From: DATDFB01 sp035276475
Lineage (GTDB): Bacteria; Acidobacteriota; Thermoanaerobaculia; Gp7-AA8
DNA length: 64,000 nt
Assembly: GCA_035276475.1 (NCBI GenBank)
Contig: DATELQ010000087.1
Span: 1 to 64,000 of the forward strand
Direction of reading: 5' to 3'
Shown here: positions 35,701 to 44,799 of the stretch, piece after piece
Layout: each line of letters starts with the position of its first letter
Numbering within the stretch: the stretch's first letter is position 1
Notes under the pieces: generated by a model
The model's database searches: none
What the model saw: only the letters and a program-made list of their open reading frames with translations
What the model was told of the DNA's origin: nothing
Program-made: the position numbers and the translations under genes

Positions 35701-36213
35701 TTACGGTGCGGGCGTCGTGGCCGGCTTCTTCCGGCGGCGGCGGCTGCCTCCGAGCGCCTGCTTCATCTCCGCCACATGCGGCCGGACCGGTTCTCCGGCG
35801 TCGACGGTGACGTAGGCTTTGGCGACGCGGTACAGCCCGCGAGCGGCCTTGGCCGCCTTCAGCTTGCGCCGCATGATGGCCAGATCGATCCGGCGGGCGA
35901 GCGCGCGAGCCTCCTCGCGCACGCTGCCGTAGGCGATCTCGAAGGCGATGGCATCGCGCAGCTCCACTGCGTTGGCGACACCGCCGCTGCCCACGACCGG
36001 TTGGGCCTCCATGAGGACAGCGGCGTTCTCCAGTGCAGCTGCCGAGGTGACCCGGGCGAGGCGGATCTCGGAAGGCGTGAGCGCCTTCGGATCGGCTTCG
36101 TCGGGAAACTCCGACGCCATCGTGCGCAGGCGCATCATCCGATCCTGCGCGTCCGGGGTGTATTTGTTGGCCGGCTCCTCTGCCGGTCCGGGGTTCAGGG
36201 GTATGGTACTCAT
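35701..36213 (-). CDS. Hypothetical helical protein
   Basis: This 170-residue protein is of no family that I recognise. A strong AAAAGGAGAA Shine-Dalgarno supports the ATG at 36213. It is largely helical and charged (RLARVTSAAALENAAVLME, ARRIDLAIMRRKLKAAKAA) and ends in a basic tail (GGSRRRRKKPATTPAP). It has no membrane segment or signal peptide. It is a single gene, convergent with the secreted protein upstream; the 21-bp repeat region lies beyond its start. Confidence 0.6.
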   Translation of the reverse strand: MSTIPLNPGPAEEPANKYTPDAQDRMMRLRTMASEFPDEADPKALTPSEIRLARVTSAAALENAAVLMEAQPVVGSGGVANAVELRDAIAFEIAYGSVREEARALARRIDLAIMRRKLKAAKAARGLYRVAKAYVTVDAGEPVRPHVAEMKQALGGSRRRRKKPATTPAP

Positions 36214-36703
36214 GATCGTTTCTCCTTTTCTCTCAAGTTGGTTCCGGATCCGAACCTGCTTGAAGATACGTTCGAGCCCCCCACAAGTAACGGCAACGAG
36301 GAGCTGAGCCTGAAAAAGGCATCGTGAGGCCTTGCAGATTCACATCGCGCGCTGAGAATCGAAGAACGAGCGCTTCCATCGTCAGCGTGCACGCTGAATT
36401 TGTCAGGAAGAACGCTGACAACCGAAGCAAGCTTGGTTCGAACGTCAGTAAGTTTGGTGAGATCGTCAGCTAACTCGCTTCGGTTGTCAGCAAGTTAAGT
36501 GAGGATGCCAGCAAGTTAAGTGAGATTGTCAGCAAGTTAAGTGAGGTTGCCAGCAAGTTAAGTGAGATTGCCAGCGAGTTAACTGAGATTGTCGGCAAGT
36601 CAGCTGAGATCGTCAGCAAAATTGCTTCGATTGCCAGCGCGTCGTGTCGCGCGGGCGGAAACGTTATTCGTCGCATATGATGCGCACCGCTCAGGAGCCT
36701 CGT
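36214..36703. other. 490-bp gap with heptad-coding repeats and no clear gene
   Basis: This is the longest gap in the window. A GTG at 36324 opens a 49-codon plus frame ending in TAA at 36471-36473. Beyond that stop the same frame stays open to 36680 and reads as heptads (VSKLSEI, ASKLSEI), but it has no start codon. It looks like a broken small coiled-coil gene, or repeats that only happen to be in frame. A minus-strand frame also crosses it but has no other support. Confidence 0.5.
36444..36653. repeat. Ten tandem 21-bp repeats
   Basis: Units start every 21 bp at 36444, 36465, 36486, 36507, 36528, 36549, 36570, 36591, 36612 and 36633, each beginning G(T/C)CAG or GTCGG. The core consensus is close to AGCAAGTTAAGTGAG. 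The outer copies are more degenerate. 21 bp is exactly seven codons. There are no spacers, so this is not a CRISPR array. Confidence 0.9.
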
Positions 36704-37567
36704 ATGCCGCGCGAAGAAAAATCGAATCTCGCAGAAGTCGTTCGCAAGAACGAGAAATCCATTCTCGATGAGTGGATGAAGCATCAGACCGCAGCCGTCG
36801 GGCGGCGGTCGGACCTCATCAACGATTCGGATCTGCGCGAGGAGTCGCGCAGCTTCCTCAGCACCTTCATCGACGCGCTGCAAAGCGGCACGATGGGCAA
36901 GGGCCGAGAGTGGGACGAGGTGCGCAACGTGCTCACGCAGCTCTCGCGCACGCGCTCAGCGAAAGGGTTCTCGCCGACAGAGACCGCGACGTTCGTCTTC
37001 TCGCTGAAGCAGCCGATCTTCACGAAGCTGCGCGACGAGAACGCCTCGGACCCGAAATCGCTGGCCGAGGACTCGTGGAAGCTCAACGAGGTGATCGACG
37101 CCCTCGGCCTTCACACCACCGAGGCGTTCCTCAAGTCGCGCGAAGACGTCATCCGCCGCCAGCAGCAGGACATGCTCGAGCTGTCCACGCCCGTCGTCAG
37201 CCTCTGGCAGGGCATCGTCGCGCTGCCGATCATCGGCACGCTCGACAGCAACCGCACGCAGATGGTGATGGAGACGCTGCTGCAGCGCATCGTCGAGACC
37301 GAGGCGGCCATCGCCATCATCGACATCACGGGCGTGCCGACCGTCGACACCCTCGTCGCGCAACATCTATTGAAGGCGGTGGCCGCGGCGCGCCTCATGG
37401 GTGCCGACTGCATCATCAGCGGCATCCGCCCTCAGATCGCGCAGACCATCGTCCACCTCGGCGTCACGCTCGGCGAGGTGATCACGAAGGCGACGCTGGC
37501 CGACGCGTTCGCGCTCGCGCTGACGAAGACCGGCAGAAAAGTCGTGCGCATCAACGCGGGGTCCTGA
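36704..37567 (+). CDS. rsbR: RsbR-like stressosome protein
   Basis: This 287-residue protein has an N-terminal RsbR-type sensor domain (residues 8-155) and a C-terminal STAS domain. The STAS part has the two Thr residues phosphorylated in RsbR: Thr216 (DITGVPTVDTLVAQ) and Thr248 (SGIRPQIAQTIVHLG). RsbR and RsbS build the stressosome shell that holds RsbT until stress. I chose ATG 36704 because AGGAG lies 7 nt before it; earlier ATGs at 36677 and 36680 have none. It opens a six-gene operon running to 43305. Confidence 0.9.
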   Translation: MPREEKSNLAEVVRKNEKSILDEWMKHQTAAVGRRSDLINDSDLREESRSFLSTFIDALQSGTMGKGREWDEVRNVLTQLSRTRSAKGFSPTETATFVFSLKQPIFTKLRDENASDPKSLAEDSWKLNEVIDALGLHTTEAFLKSREDVIRRQQQDMLELSTPVVSLWQGIVALPIIGTLDSNRTQMVMETLLQRIVETEAAIAIIDITGVPTVDTLVAQHLLKAVAAARLMGADCIISGIRPQIAQTIVHLGVTLGEVITKATLADAFALALTKTGRKVVRINAGS

Positions 37568-37570
37568 TCG

Positions 37571-37954
37571 ATGGATCGCATACCGATTCTCCGCATGGGC
37601 CGTTTCCTGCTCGTCACGATTCAGGTGGACATGCATGACCGCCTGGCGCTCGCACTGCAGGACGACCTGACCTCGCGCATCGTCCGCGATCGCGCCAAGG
37701 GCGTGCTCATCGACATCTCCGCACTCGAGATCGTCGACTCGTTCATGGGCCGCACGCTCGGCAACATCGCGGGCATGGCGCGCATCCTCGACGCCGACAC
37801 CGTGGTCGTCGGCATGCGCCCCGCCGTGGCGATCACGCTCGTGGAGCTCGGCCTGTCGCTTCCCGGCGTGCGCACGGCGTTGACGGTCGAGAAAGGCATG
37901 GAGCTGCTGAGGCCTGCGACCGAGGAGGCCGACGATGCTGCCGGCACGGCATGA
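37571..37954 (+). CDS. rsbS: RsbS-like STAS protein
   Basis: This 127-residue protein is a single STAS domain and the second stressosome shell component. Ser57 in LEIVDSFMGRTL matches the serine that RsbT phosphorylates in RsbS. Family features also include RIPILRMGRFLLV at the start and VVVGMRPAVAITLVELG. The gene begins 3 nt after rsbR and overlaps rsbT by 20 nt. The C-terminal RPATEEADDAAGTA tail is longer than usual and is encoded in the overlap. Confidence 0.92.
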   Translation: MDRIPILRMGRFLLVTIQVDMHDRLALALQDDLTSRIVRDRAKGVLIDISALEIVDSFMGRTLGNIAGMARILDADTVVVGMRPAVAITLVELGLSLPGVRTALTVEKGMELLRPATEEADDAAGTA

Positions 37955-38339
37955 GCGCCTCGAGGTCAAAGCGAGCGACGAAGTCGTCACCGTCCGCCAA
38001 GTGGTGCGCGACTTCGCCATCAGCGCCAAGCTCTCGCTCGTCGACCAGACCAAGCTGATCACCGCCGCCAGCGAGCTCGCGCGCAACATGGTCGTCTACG
38101 GCGGCGGCGGCGTGGCCATCGTCGAGCAGCTCGAGAGTGACGGCCGCGCCGGAGTGCGCGTCACGTTCGAGGACAAAGGTCCCGGCATCCCCGACATCGC
38201 CCAGGCGCTGCGCGACGGCTACACCAGCGGCAGCGGTCTCGGCCTCGGCCTCGGCGGCGCGAAGCGTCTCGTCAACGAGTTCGAGATCCGCTCCGCAGCC
38301 GGCGAGGGGACGACCGTCGTCATCACGCGTTGGAAATGA
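37935..38339 (+). CDS. rsbT: RsbT-like serine kinase / switch protein
   Basis: This 134-residue GHKL-type kinase phosphorylates RsbS and RsbR and then leaves the stressosome to act on its downstream partner. The N box is ITAASELARNMVVYG, and the G boxes are FEDKGPGIPD and SGSGLGLGLGGAKRLV. The domain is full length. In Bacillus the partner is the RsbU phosphatase; no RsbU or sigma-B gene is present here. The proteins encoded next (a phosphatase and two hybrid kinases) are therefore the likely targets. Confidence 0.92.
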   Translation: MLPARHERLEVKASDEVVTVRQVVRDFAISAKLSLVDQTKLITAASELARNMVVYGGGGVAIVEQLESDGRAGVRVTFEDKGPGIPDIAQALRDGYTSGSGLGLGLGGAKRLVNEFEIRSAAGEGTTVVITRWK

Positions 38340-38342
38340 CCG

Positions 38343-39329
38343 TTGCGTAATCCCATCGTCATCGAGGTGGCCGATTCGAGCGCCGTCGGCGAGGTGCGCC
38401 GTGCCGCCGTCACCGTTGCGCAGCGCGTGTCGCTCTCGGACGACGCCGTCGGCCGCGTGTCGCTCGTCGTCACGGAGATGGCGACGAACATCGTGAAGCA
38501 CGCGACGTCCGGCATGTTCCTCATCGGAGTCGACGGCGAGGATGAGACGGTGCTCGAGATTCTCGCGCTCGACACCGGTCCCGGCATTCACGACATCTCG
38601 CAGGCGCTTCGCGACGGCCACTCCACTACGGGCACGCCGGGCACCGGCCTCGGAGCCGCCGCGCGGCATGCGAGCTTCTTTCAACTCGACTCGCGGCCCG
38701 ATCGCGGCACCGCCGTCGTTGCGCGGTTCGCGCGCGACGCGAACAGGAGGCTTGTCCCCCGCACGGTCGGCGTCGTGAGCATTCCGTTCCCCGGCGAGAC
38801 GGTGAATGGTGACGGCTGGTACCTCAAAGGCGACGGATCGCGCCGCTTCGTCATGGTCGTCGATGGTCTCGGCCACGGCCCGGAAGCGCATGAGGCGGCG
38901 GTGAAAGCGTGCGCGGCGTTCGAGAAGACCAGCGAGCATCCGCCGGCGGTGATGACGGTGATTCACGACGCGCTGCGCGCCACCCGAGGTGCAGCGGTCG
39001 CGGTGGCGGAGATCGATGGAGCGACGCTGCGCTTCTGCGGCGTCGGCAACATCTCCGCGACGATGATCGACGCGACGGCGCGCCGCAGCGCGGTATCGCT
39101 CCACGGCATCGTCGGCCATCAGATGCGCGAGGCGCGCGAGTTCACGTATCCGTGGACGCCGGACAGCACGCTCATCATGCATTCCGACGGACTGACGACG
39201 CGCTGGGATCTCGACGCCTATCCCGGCCTTCTCGGCCGCGACGCGGTTCTCATCGCGGGCGTTTTGTGGAAAGATCATCGCCGCCGTAACGACGATTCCA
39301 CGGTTCTGGTTCTTCAAGCCCGAAGATGA
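38343..39329 (+). CDS. RsbT-like ATPase fused to PP2C/RsbX-like phosphatase
   Basis: This 328-residue protein starts at TTG 38343, 3 nt after rsbT. Residues 1-135 are an anti-sigma/RsbT-like GHKL domain (VVTEMATNIVKHA, LDTGPGIHD, GTGLGAAARH). Residues 140-325 are a SpoIIE/PP2C phosphatase with MVVDGLGHGPEAHEAA, FCGVGNISATM and HSDGLTTRWD, like RsbX. RsbX resets the stressosome by removing phosphates from RsbS and RsbR, and that is the expected role here. The fusion of the two domains, one adding and one removing phosphate, is notable. Confidence 0.88.
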   Translation: MRNPIVIEVADSSAVGEVRRAAVTVAQRVSLSDDAVGRVSLVVTEMATNIVKHATSGMFLIGVDGEDETVLEILALDTGPGIHDISQALRDGHSTTGTPGTGLGAAARHASFFQLDSRPDRGTAVVARFARDANRRLVPRTVGVVSIPFPGETVNGDGWYLKGDGSRRFVMVVDGLGHGPEAHEAAVKACAAFEKTSEHPPAVMTVIHDALRATRGAAVAVAEIDGATLRFCGVGNISATMIDATARRSAVSLHGIVGHQMREAREFTYPWTPDSTLIMHSDGLTTRWDLDAYPGLLGRDAVLIAGVLWKDHRRRNDDSTVLVLQARR

Positions 39330-41449
39330 CGCCCTCCTCGTTCCCGCTTTTCTCCGTCGCCATCGGCTCCGAGGAAGATGTGGTGCTCGCCAGGCAGCGG
39401 GCCCGGCAGGTGGCCGAAGCGCTTTCGTTCGACGCTCAGGATCAGATTCGCATTGCCACTGCCGTCTCGGAAATCGCGCGCAACGCGTATGCGTACGCCG
39501 GGGGCGGCCGTGCGGACTTCTCCGTCGACGGCAACGTCGCGCCGCAGTTGCTGATCGTCAGAGTCCGCGACAACGGGCCCGGCATCCCGAATCTCGACGA
39601 GATTCTCGGCGGCCGTTATCGCTCCAAGACCGGCATGGGCCTCGGCATCATCGGCGCGCAGCGGCTGCTCGATCGCGTCGTCGTCGAGACCTCGCCGTCG
39701 GGAACGACGGTCTCGCTCAAGAAGCTGCTGCCGTCGCGCAGTCCGCTCTTCACGGGCGCGCAGCTCGAGGAGATCACGCAGAAGCTGATGCGCGATCCGC
39801 GGCGCACGCCGATGGAGGAAGTGCGTCTACAGAACGCGGATCTGTTGCAGGCGCTCGGCGAGCTGCGCAAGCGGCAGGAAGAGCTGGAGATCCTCAACCG
39901 CGAGCTCGAGGACACGAATCGCGGCGTCGTCGCGCTCTATGCGGAGCTCGACGAGAAGGCGGAGCATCTGCGGCGCGCGGACGACATGAAGACGAAGTTC
40001 TTGTCGAACATGACCCATGAGTTCCGCACGCCGCTGAACTCGATCCTGGCGCTGTCGAAGCTGCTGCTCGACGGCATGGACGGGGACCTCAACGACGAGC
40101 AGCGCAAGCAGGTCGGCTTCATTCGCAAGGCAGCCGACGGCCTGTCGGAGCTCGTCAATGACCTTCTCGACATCGCCAAGATCGAAGCCGGCAAGACGAC
40201 GGTTCGCGCGCACCAGTTCTCCGTCGCCGATCTCTTCAGCGCTCTCCGCGGCATGCTGCGTCCGCTGCTCGTCAACGCCTCAATCGCGCTGGTGTTCGAC
40301 GAGCCGGACGATCTGCCGCCGATGACGTCCGACGAGGCAAAGGTGTCGCAGATCCTGCGCAACTTCATCTCGAACGCGTTGAAGTTCACGGAGAAAGGGA
40401 CGGTGCAGGTCTCCGCGCGGTACGACGCGCCGCGCGACGTCATCGTGTTCGCCGTCGCCGATACCGGCATCGGCATCGCGCCCGAGGATCAGGAGAGCAT
40501 CTTTCGCGAGTTCGCGCAGGTCGAGAATCCGCTGCAGGCCCGATCCAAAGGCACCGGCCTCGGCCTCCCTCTGACGGCACGCCTCGTGGAGTTGTTGGGC
40601 GGCAAGCTGACGCTGGAGAGCGCAGTGGGCGCCGGCTCGACATTCACCGCGTCCATTCCGCGGAGGTACTCCGCGCCGTCCGCGCCGCTCAAGGGACTGA
40701 CAGAAGCGCCGGACGATCCGCGCATCCCGGTCCTCGTCGTCGACGACGATCCAGGCACGCTTGCGCTGTACGACAAGTATCTGCAAGGCAGCGCATTCCG
40801 GCTGCTTCCGGCGCGCGACATCGCCGAGGCGCGCTACGGGTTGAAGTTCCGGCCGAGGGTGATCATCCTCGACATCCTTCTCGTCGGCGAGGACTCGTGG
40901 GCGTTCCTCGCGGAGCTGAAGCGCGATCCGATGACGCGCAATGCGCCCATCGTCGTGATCACCACGGTCGAAGATCAGCACAAGGCCATCGCCCTCGGCG
41001 CGAGCGCGTATCACGTGAAGCCGACGTCGCGCGAATGGTTGCTGTCGACGCTGTCGAATCTGACGACGAAGTGGAACATCCTCGTCATCGACGACGACGA
41101 CGCAACGCGCTACGTTCTCGGCCGCGCGCTCGCGGAGCTGAATTGCACCGTGTCCGAAGCGGCCACGGGGACCGATGGGCTGCAGAAGGCGCGTCAGGAA
41201 GCGCCCGATCTCGTCTTCCTCGATCTGAATCTGCCGGAGATGACGGGCGTCGACGTGCTCAACGCGTTGAAGAGCGATCCGGCGACGTCGGATCTGCCGG
41301 TCATCATTTACACGTCGCGCGTCGTCGATGAGATTCTGACGCGCGAGCTGCGCGGCAAAGCGTCACTCGTGCTGTCGAAGCAGAACTACGATCGCGACGC
41401 GCTCATCACCGCGGTCCGGCAGCTGCTGCCGGTTGGCGGTGCAGCGTGA
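39326..41449 (+). CDS. Hybrid histidine kinase with RsbT-like N-terminus
   Basis: This 707-residue protein begins with an RsbT-like GHKL domain (residues 1-140: AVSEIARNAYAYAGGG, VRDNGPGIPN, GMGLGIIGAQR). A coiled region leads to a HisKA domain (NMTHEFRTPLNSIL, the phospho-His in HEFRTP), a second GHKL ATPase (FISNALKFTEKG, DTGIGIAPED, GTGLGLPL) and two receiver domains (ILDILLVGEDSW and FLDLNLPEMTG). It overlaps the previous gene by 4 nt. The extra N-terminal ATPase could let the stressosome control histidine phosphorylation directly. No membrane segment is seen, so it is probably cytoplasmic. Confidence 0.88.
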   Translation: MTPSSFPLFSVAIGSEEDVVLARQRARQVAEALSFDAQDQIRIATAVSEIARNAYAYAGGGRADFSVDGNVAPQLLIVRVRDNGPGIPNLDEILGGRYRSKTGMGLGIIGAQRLLDRVVVETSPSGTTVSLKKLLPSRSPLFTGAQLEEITQKLMRDPRRTPMEEVRLQNADLLQALGELRKRQEELEILNRELEDTNRGVVALYAELDEKAEHLRRADDMKTKFLSNMTHEFRTPLNSILALSKLLLDGMDGDLNDEQRKQVGFIRKAADGLSELVNDLLDIAKIEAGKTTVRAHQFSVADLFSALRGMLRPLLVNASIALVFDEPDDLPPMTSDEAKVSQILRNFISNALKFTEKGTVQVSARYDAPRDVIVFAVADTGIGIAPEDQESIFREFAQVENPLQARSKGTGLGLPLTARLVELLGGKLTLESAVGAGSTFTASIPRRYSAPSAPLKGLTEAPDDPRIPVLVVDDDPGTLALYDKYLQGSAFRLLPARDIAEARYGLKFRPRVIILDILLVGEDSWAFLAELKRDPMTRNAPIVVITTVEDQHKAIALGASAYHVKPTSREWLLSTLSNLTTKWNILVIDDDDATRYVLGRALAELNCTVSEAATGTDGLQKARQEAPDLVFLDLNLPEMTGVDVLNALKSDPATSDLPVIIYTSRVVDEILTRELRGKASLVLSKQNYDRDALITAVRQLLPVGGAA

Positions 41450-43305
41450 GCGAGAACGAGCGCATTACCGCGACGATCCTCAACGTAGACGACAACGAGG
41501 CGACGCTGTACATGCGTACACACGCGCTGCAGCACGCCGGCTTTCAGGTCATCGAAGCGGATCGCGGCGCGAAGGTGATGCCGCTCATCGCGACATTTCA
41601 GCCCGATCTCATTCTGCTCGACGTCCACCTGCCCGACGCCAACGGTTACGAGATCACGCGCATGATCAAGGCGCACCCCGTTCATCAGTCGACGATCGTG
41701 GTGCAAACGTCGGCGTCCTCCGTCGACCGTCGGGACCGACTGCACGGATTCGCGGCCGGCGCGGACTCGTACTTCCTCGAGCCGATGGAGCCCGAGGAGC
41801 TGGTAGCGAACGTGACGGCGCTGCTGCGGATGCGCAAGATGGAGCGCGAGCTGCGGCGTAGCGCCATCGAGTGGCAGAAGACATTCGAGGCTGTGCACGA
41901 CGGCGTGGCCATCGTTCTGGAGAGCGGCACGATCACGCGCTGCAATCCCGCGTTCGAGAACCTGTGCGGCACGAACGCGGTCGGAAAAACGCTGCAGGAG
42001 ATCTTCGATGTGAACCTTCGCGAGATCGGCGAGGCCAAGCAGATCGAGGACGAGCGCAACGGCCGCTACCTCCGGCTGTCGATCGAGCCGGTCCTCGATC
42101 ATCTCGGGCAGATGACGCACTTTGCTTGCACGCTGACCGATGTCACGTCGGAGCGCGCCATCGCTGCGCTCAACGTCCAGCTCAAGGACACGATCGCGAA
42201 TCTGAAACGGGCGAACGAAGTGGCCGATGCCGCCAGCCGGGCAAAGGACGAATTTCTGGCAACCTTGTCGCACGAGCTTCGGACTCCGATGACCGCGATC
42301 ATCGGATGGGCGCAGATGCTGCGGATGTTCGGCAAGGGGCAGGACAACACCCACGAAGTCGCTGATGCGATTCTCGTGTCGGCGCGTGCGCAGGCGCAGC
42401 TCGTCGAGGACCTGCTCGACCTGTCGCGCATCACGACGGGCAAGCTCCAGTTGCGGACGGCGGCCATCGAGCTCGCCGAAGTCGTCGAAGGCGCCGTGCA
42501 AACCGTCGTGCCGGCGGTCGCCGCGAAGCAGATTACGCTCGACAAACACATCGCGAACGCCACGGTGACGGGCGACCGCAACCGGCTGCAGCAGGTCGTC
42601 TGGAATCTGTTGTCGAATGCCGTGAAGTTCACGCCCGACGGCGGACGCATTGCCATCCGTTTGGAACGCGTAGGGACGCGGGCGGTCGTTTCCGTTGCCG
42701 ACAGCGGACGCGGCATCGAGCCGGGCTTCCTTCCTGCGGTGTTCGACCGCTTCTCGCAAGCGGAGAATGTCTCCAGCCGCTCGACCGGAGGTCTGGGCCT
42801 CGGCCTGGCGATCGTCCGCAGCATCGTCGAGCTGCACGGCGGCACGGTGACAGCCGAAAGCCCGGGAGCGGGACAAGGCGCCACGTTCCGCGTGTCGCTG
42901 CCGCTGTCCGACGAGATCGCGTCACACCAGAGCGCCGTACCACAGTTACCGACACTGGACGAGAAACGGATTCTCATCGTCGACGATTCGATCGATGCAT
43001 TGAACATGCTGACGTCGTTCCTCCGCGCCGCAGGTGCGATCGTGTTCGCCGCAACGTCTGCGAAACAGGCACGCGCCATCGACGGAGCAGAGGACATCGA
43101 AGCGGTGGTCGCCGACCTTTCGATGCCGGAGGAGAACGGCTTGTCGCTGATCCGCTCGATGCGCGCTGCGAGACCGGAACGAATGATCGTCGCCATCAGT
43201 GCATTGGGCGGAACGGCGCGCGACGAAGCGATGCGGAACGGCGCCACGGCATTCATCGCCAAACCGTTCGATCCCGGCGAGCTCGTACGTCTCCTCGCCC
43301 GTTAG
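41446..43305 (+). CDS. Hybrid histidine kinase (REC-PAS-HisKA-ATPase-REC)
   Basis: This 619-residue protein starts at GTG, overlapping the previous stop by 4 nt. It has an N-terminal receiver (LNVDDNE, ILLDVHLPDANG), a PAS-like domain (ITRCNPAFENLCG), HisKA (TLSHELRTPMTAII), a GHKL ATPase (LLSNAVKFTPDGG, DSGRGIEPGF, GGLGLGLAIV) and a C-terminal receiver (ILIVDDSIDALN, ADLSMPEENG). It is the last gene of the stressosome operon. No DNA-binding output gene follows, so the final target is elsewhere. Confidence 0.9.
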   Translation: MSENERITATILNVDDNEATLYMRTHALQHAGFQVIEADRGAKVMPLIATFQPDLILLDVHLPDANGYEITRMIKAHPVHQSTIVVQTSASSVDRRDRLHGFAAGADSYFLEPMEPEELVANVTALLRMRKMERELRRSAIEWQKTFEAVHDGVAIVLESGTITRCNPAFENLCGTNAVGKTLQEIFDVNLREIGEAKQIEDERNGRYLRLSIEPVLDHLGQMTHFACTLTDVTSERAIAALNVQLKDTIANLKRANEVADAASRAKDEFLATLSHELRTPMTAIIGWAQMLRMFGKGQDNTHEVADAILVSARAQAQLVEDLLDLSRITTGKLQLRTAAIELAEVVEGAVQTVVPAVAAKQITLDKHIANATVTGDRNRLQQVVWNLLSNAVKFTPDGGRIAIRLERVGTRAVVSVADSGRGIEPGFLPAVFDRFSQAENVSSRSTGGLGLGLAIVRSIVELHGGTVTAESPGAGQGATFRVSLPLSDEIASHQSAVPQLPTLDEKRILIVDDSIDALNMLTSFLRAAGAIVFAATSAKQARAIDGAEDIEAVVADLSMPEENGLSLIRSMRAARPERMIVAISALGGTARDEAMRNGATAFIAKPFDPGELVRLLAR

Positions 43306-43369
43306 CACGGGAATATCGCCCACTTCAGGCCGCTTGAGACGCGGCACGTCCCTCGCACTTATCCTGAGC

Positions 43370-43561
43370 ATGAGCAAGCACATCAACGTCAACCCCGACT
43401 TCTACAAAGTTGGCGGACGCGAGCACTCCGAGGCGAGTGACAAAGGGGAGCTCTACGACCGCCAGAAGCAGAGCCTGAACGCGCACGACTCCGCGCCGGG
43501 CGTGCGCAACGAGCGAGCGCGGGCCATCTTCAACGCCCGCGGCCGGTCGAAGAAGAAATGA
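43370..43561 (+). CDS. Small hydrophilic protein of unknown function
   Basis: This 63-residue protein starts MSKHINVNPDFYKVGGREHS and ends NARGRSKKK. It is highly charged, with no signal peptide, membrane segment or known motif. Its stop overlaps the aminotransferase start (ATGA), which supports translation. It differs from the two KKGSKK peptides in this window: only the last residues are lysine-rich, and it lacks the Gly/Ser repeats. Confidence 0.55.
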   Translation: MSKHINVNPDFYKVGGREHSEASDKGELYDRQKQSLNAHDSAPGVRNERARAIFNARGRSKKK

Positions 43562-44799
43562 TGATCCGGACGGCGCTGGAGCTCTCGCGGCGCGCGCAGG
43601 CCATGCCGGCCTCGCCGATCCGCCGTCTGGCGCCGCTGGCCGAGGCTGCGAAAGCGCGCGGCGTGCGCGTCTACCACCTCAACATCGGCCAGCCCGACAT
43701 CGAGACCCCGGCGTGCATGCGCGCGCGGCTGAAAGAGCTCGAAGACACCGTCCTCGAGTACTCGCCGTCGTCCGGTACGCCGGAGTTCCTCCGCTCGCTG
43801 TACCACTACTACGAAACTCGCCTCGGCCTGACCTTGAGCGACAACCAGATCCTCGCCACCACCGGCGGCAGCGAGGCCATCCTCTTCGCCTTCATCGCCT
43901 GCGCGAACGAGGGCGACGACGTCCTCGTCGTCGAGCCCTTCTACGCGAACTACCGCGCCTTCGCCACCATGGCGGGGCTCAACCTCGTCCCCGTCACCAG
44001 CCGCGGGCGCGACGGCTTCCACCTTCCGCCGCGCGACGTCTTCGAGCGGGCCCTCACGCCGCGCACGCGCATCGTCATCCTCTGCAACCCGAACAACCCG
44101 ACCGGCACGGTCTACTCGCGCGAGGAGCTCGAGGCCGTCGCCGATTTCTGCCGCGACCGCGGCCTCTTCCTCGTTTCCGACGAGGTCTACCGCGAGTTCG
44201 TCTACGACGGCCGCAAGGCCACGAGCGCGCTGGAGCTCGATGACCCGAACGACTTCGTCATCGTCGTCGACAGCCTCTCCAAGCGCTACAGCGCCTGCGG
44301 CATCCGCCTCGGCGCGCTCGTCACGCGCAACGCCGAGGTCTACGACGCCGCGCTGCGCATGGCCCAGGGGAGGCTCTCGCCGCCCGGCCTCGCGCAGTTC
44401 ATCGCCGTCGGCGCCGAGTCCTTGGGCGACGACTACACGCGCGGCGTCGTCGCCGAATACCAGAAGCGCCGCGACGTGCTCTACGAAGGCTTGAAGTCGA
44501 TCGACGGCGTCTTCCTGCAGAAGCCCGAAGGGGCGTTCTACTGCATGGCCCAGTTACCGGTCGACGACGCCGACGACTTCGCCGCCTGGCTCCTCACCGA
44601 CTTCCAGCACGACGGCGCCACCGTCATGGTCGCGCCGGGCAGCGGCTTCTACGCCTCCGAGCGCGGGCGCAGCGAAGTGCGCATCGCTTACGTCCTCAAC
44701 GAGCACGACCTCCGCATCTCCATCGAGCTCCTGCGCGAGGCGCTGGCGCGTTACCGCCGCATCGCCAGCTCGACGATCTCGCCGATCGTGTCGTTGTAG
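43558..44799 (+). CDS. Class I/II aminotransferase (PLP-dependent)
   Basis: This 413-residue fold-type I aminotransferase has the PLP lysine in VDSLSKRYSACGIRLG. Other family motifs are NIGQPDIETP near the start, ATTGGSEAILFAF, NPNNPTGTVYS and LVSDEVYREFVYDG. It resembles the aspartate/aromatic-type group, but the amino acid is not predictable. Two ATGs are adjacent (43558 and 43561). It overlaps the upstream small gene and, at its 3' end, the convergent ATP-grasp gene by 49 nt. Confidence 0.9.
   Translation: MMIRTALELSRRAQAMPASPIRRLAPLAEAAKARGVRVYHLNIGQPDIETPACMRARLKELEDTVLEYSPSSGTPEFLRSLYHYYETRLGLTLSDNQILATTGGSEAILFAFIACANEGDDVLVVEPFYANYRAFATMAGLNLVPVTSRGRDGFHLPPRDVFERALTPRTRIVILCNPNNPTGTVYSREELEAVADFCRDRGLFLVSDEVYREFVYDGRKATSALELDDPNDFVIVVDSLSKRYSACGIRLGALVTRNAEVYDAALRMAQGRLSPPGLAQFIAVGAESLGDDYTRGVVAEYQKRRDVLYEGLKSIDGVFLQKPEGAFYCMAQLPVDDADDFAAWLLTDFQHDGATVMVAPGSGFYASERGRSEVRIAYVLNEHDLRISIELLREALARYRRIASSTISPIVSL

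Noticed and set aside
36434..36450. tRNA-like GGTTCGAA
   Set aside because: It lies in the repeat region with no cloverleaf around it.
36444..36653. Possible CRISPR array
   Set aside because: The 21-bp units are contiguous with no unique spacers and no cas genes nearby. It is a tandem repeat.
43370..43561. A third KKGSKK-type peptide
   Set aside because: It ends SKKK but has no Gly/Ser-Lys repeats or leader-core split, and its neighbours are unrelated.
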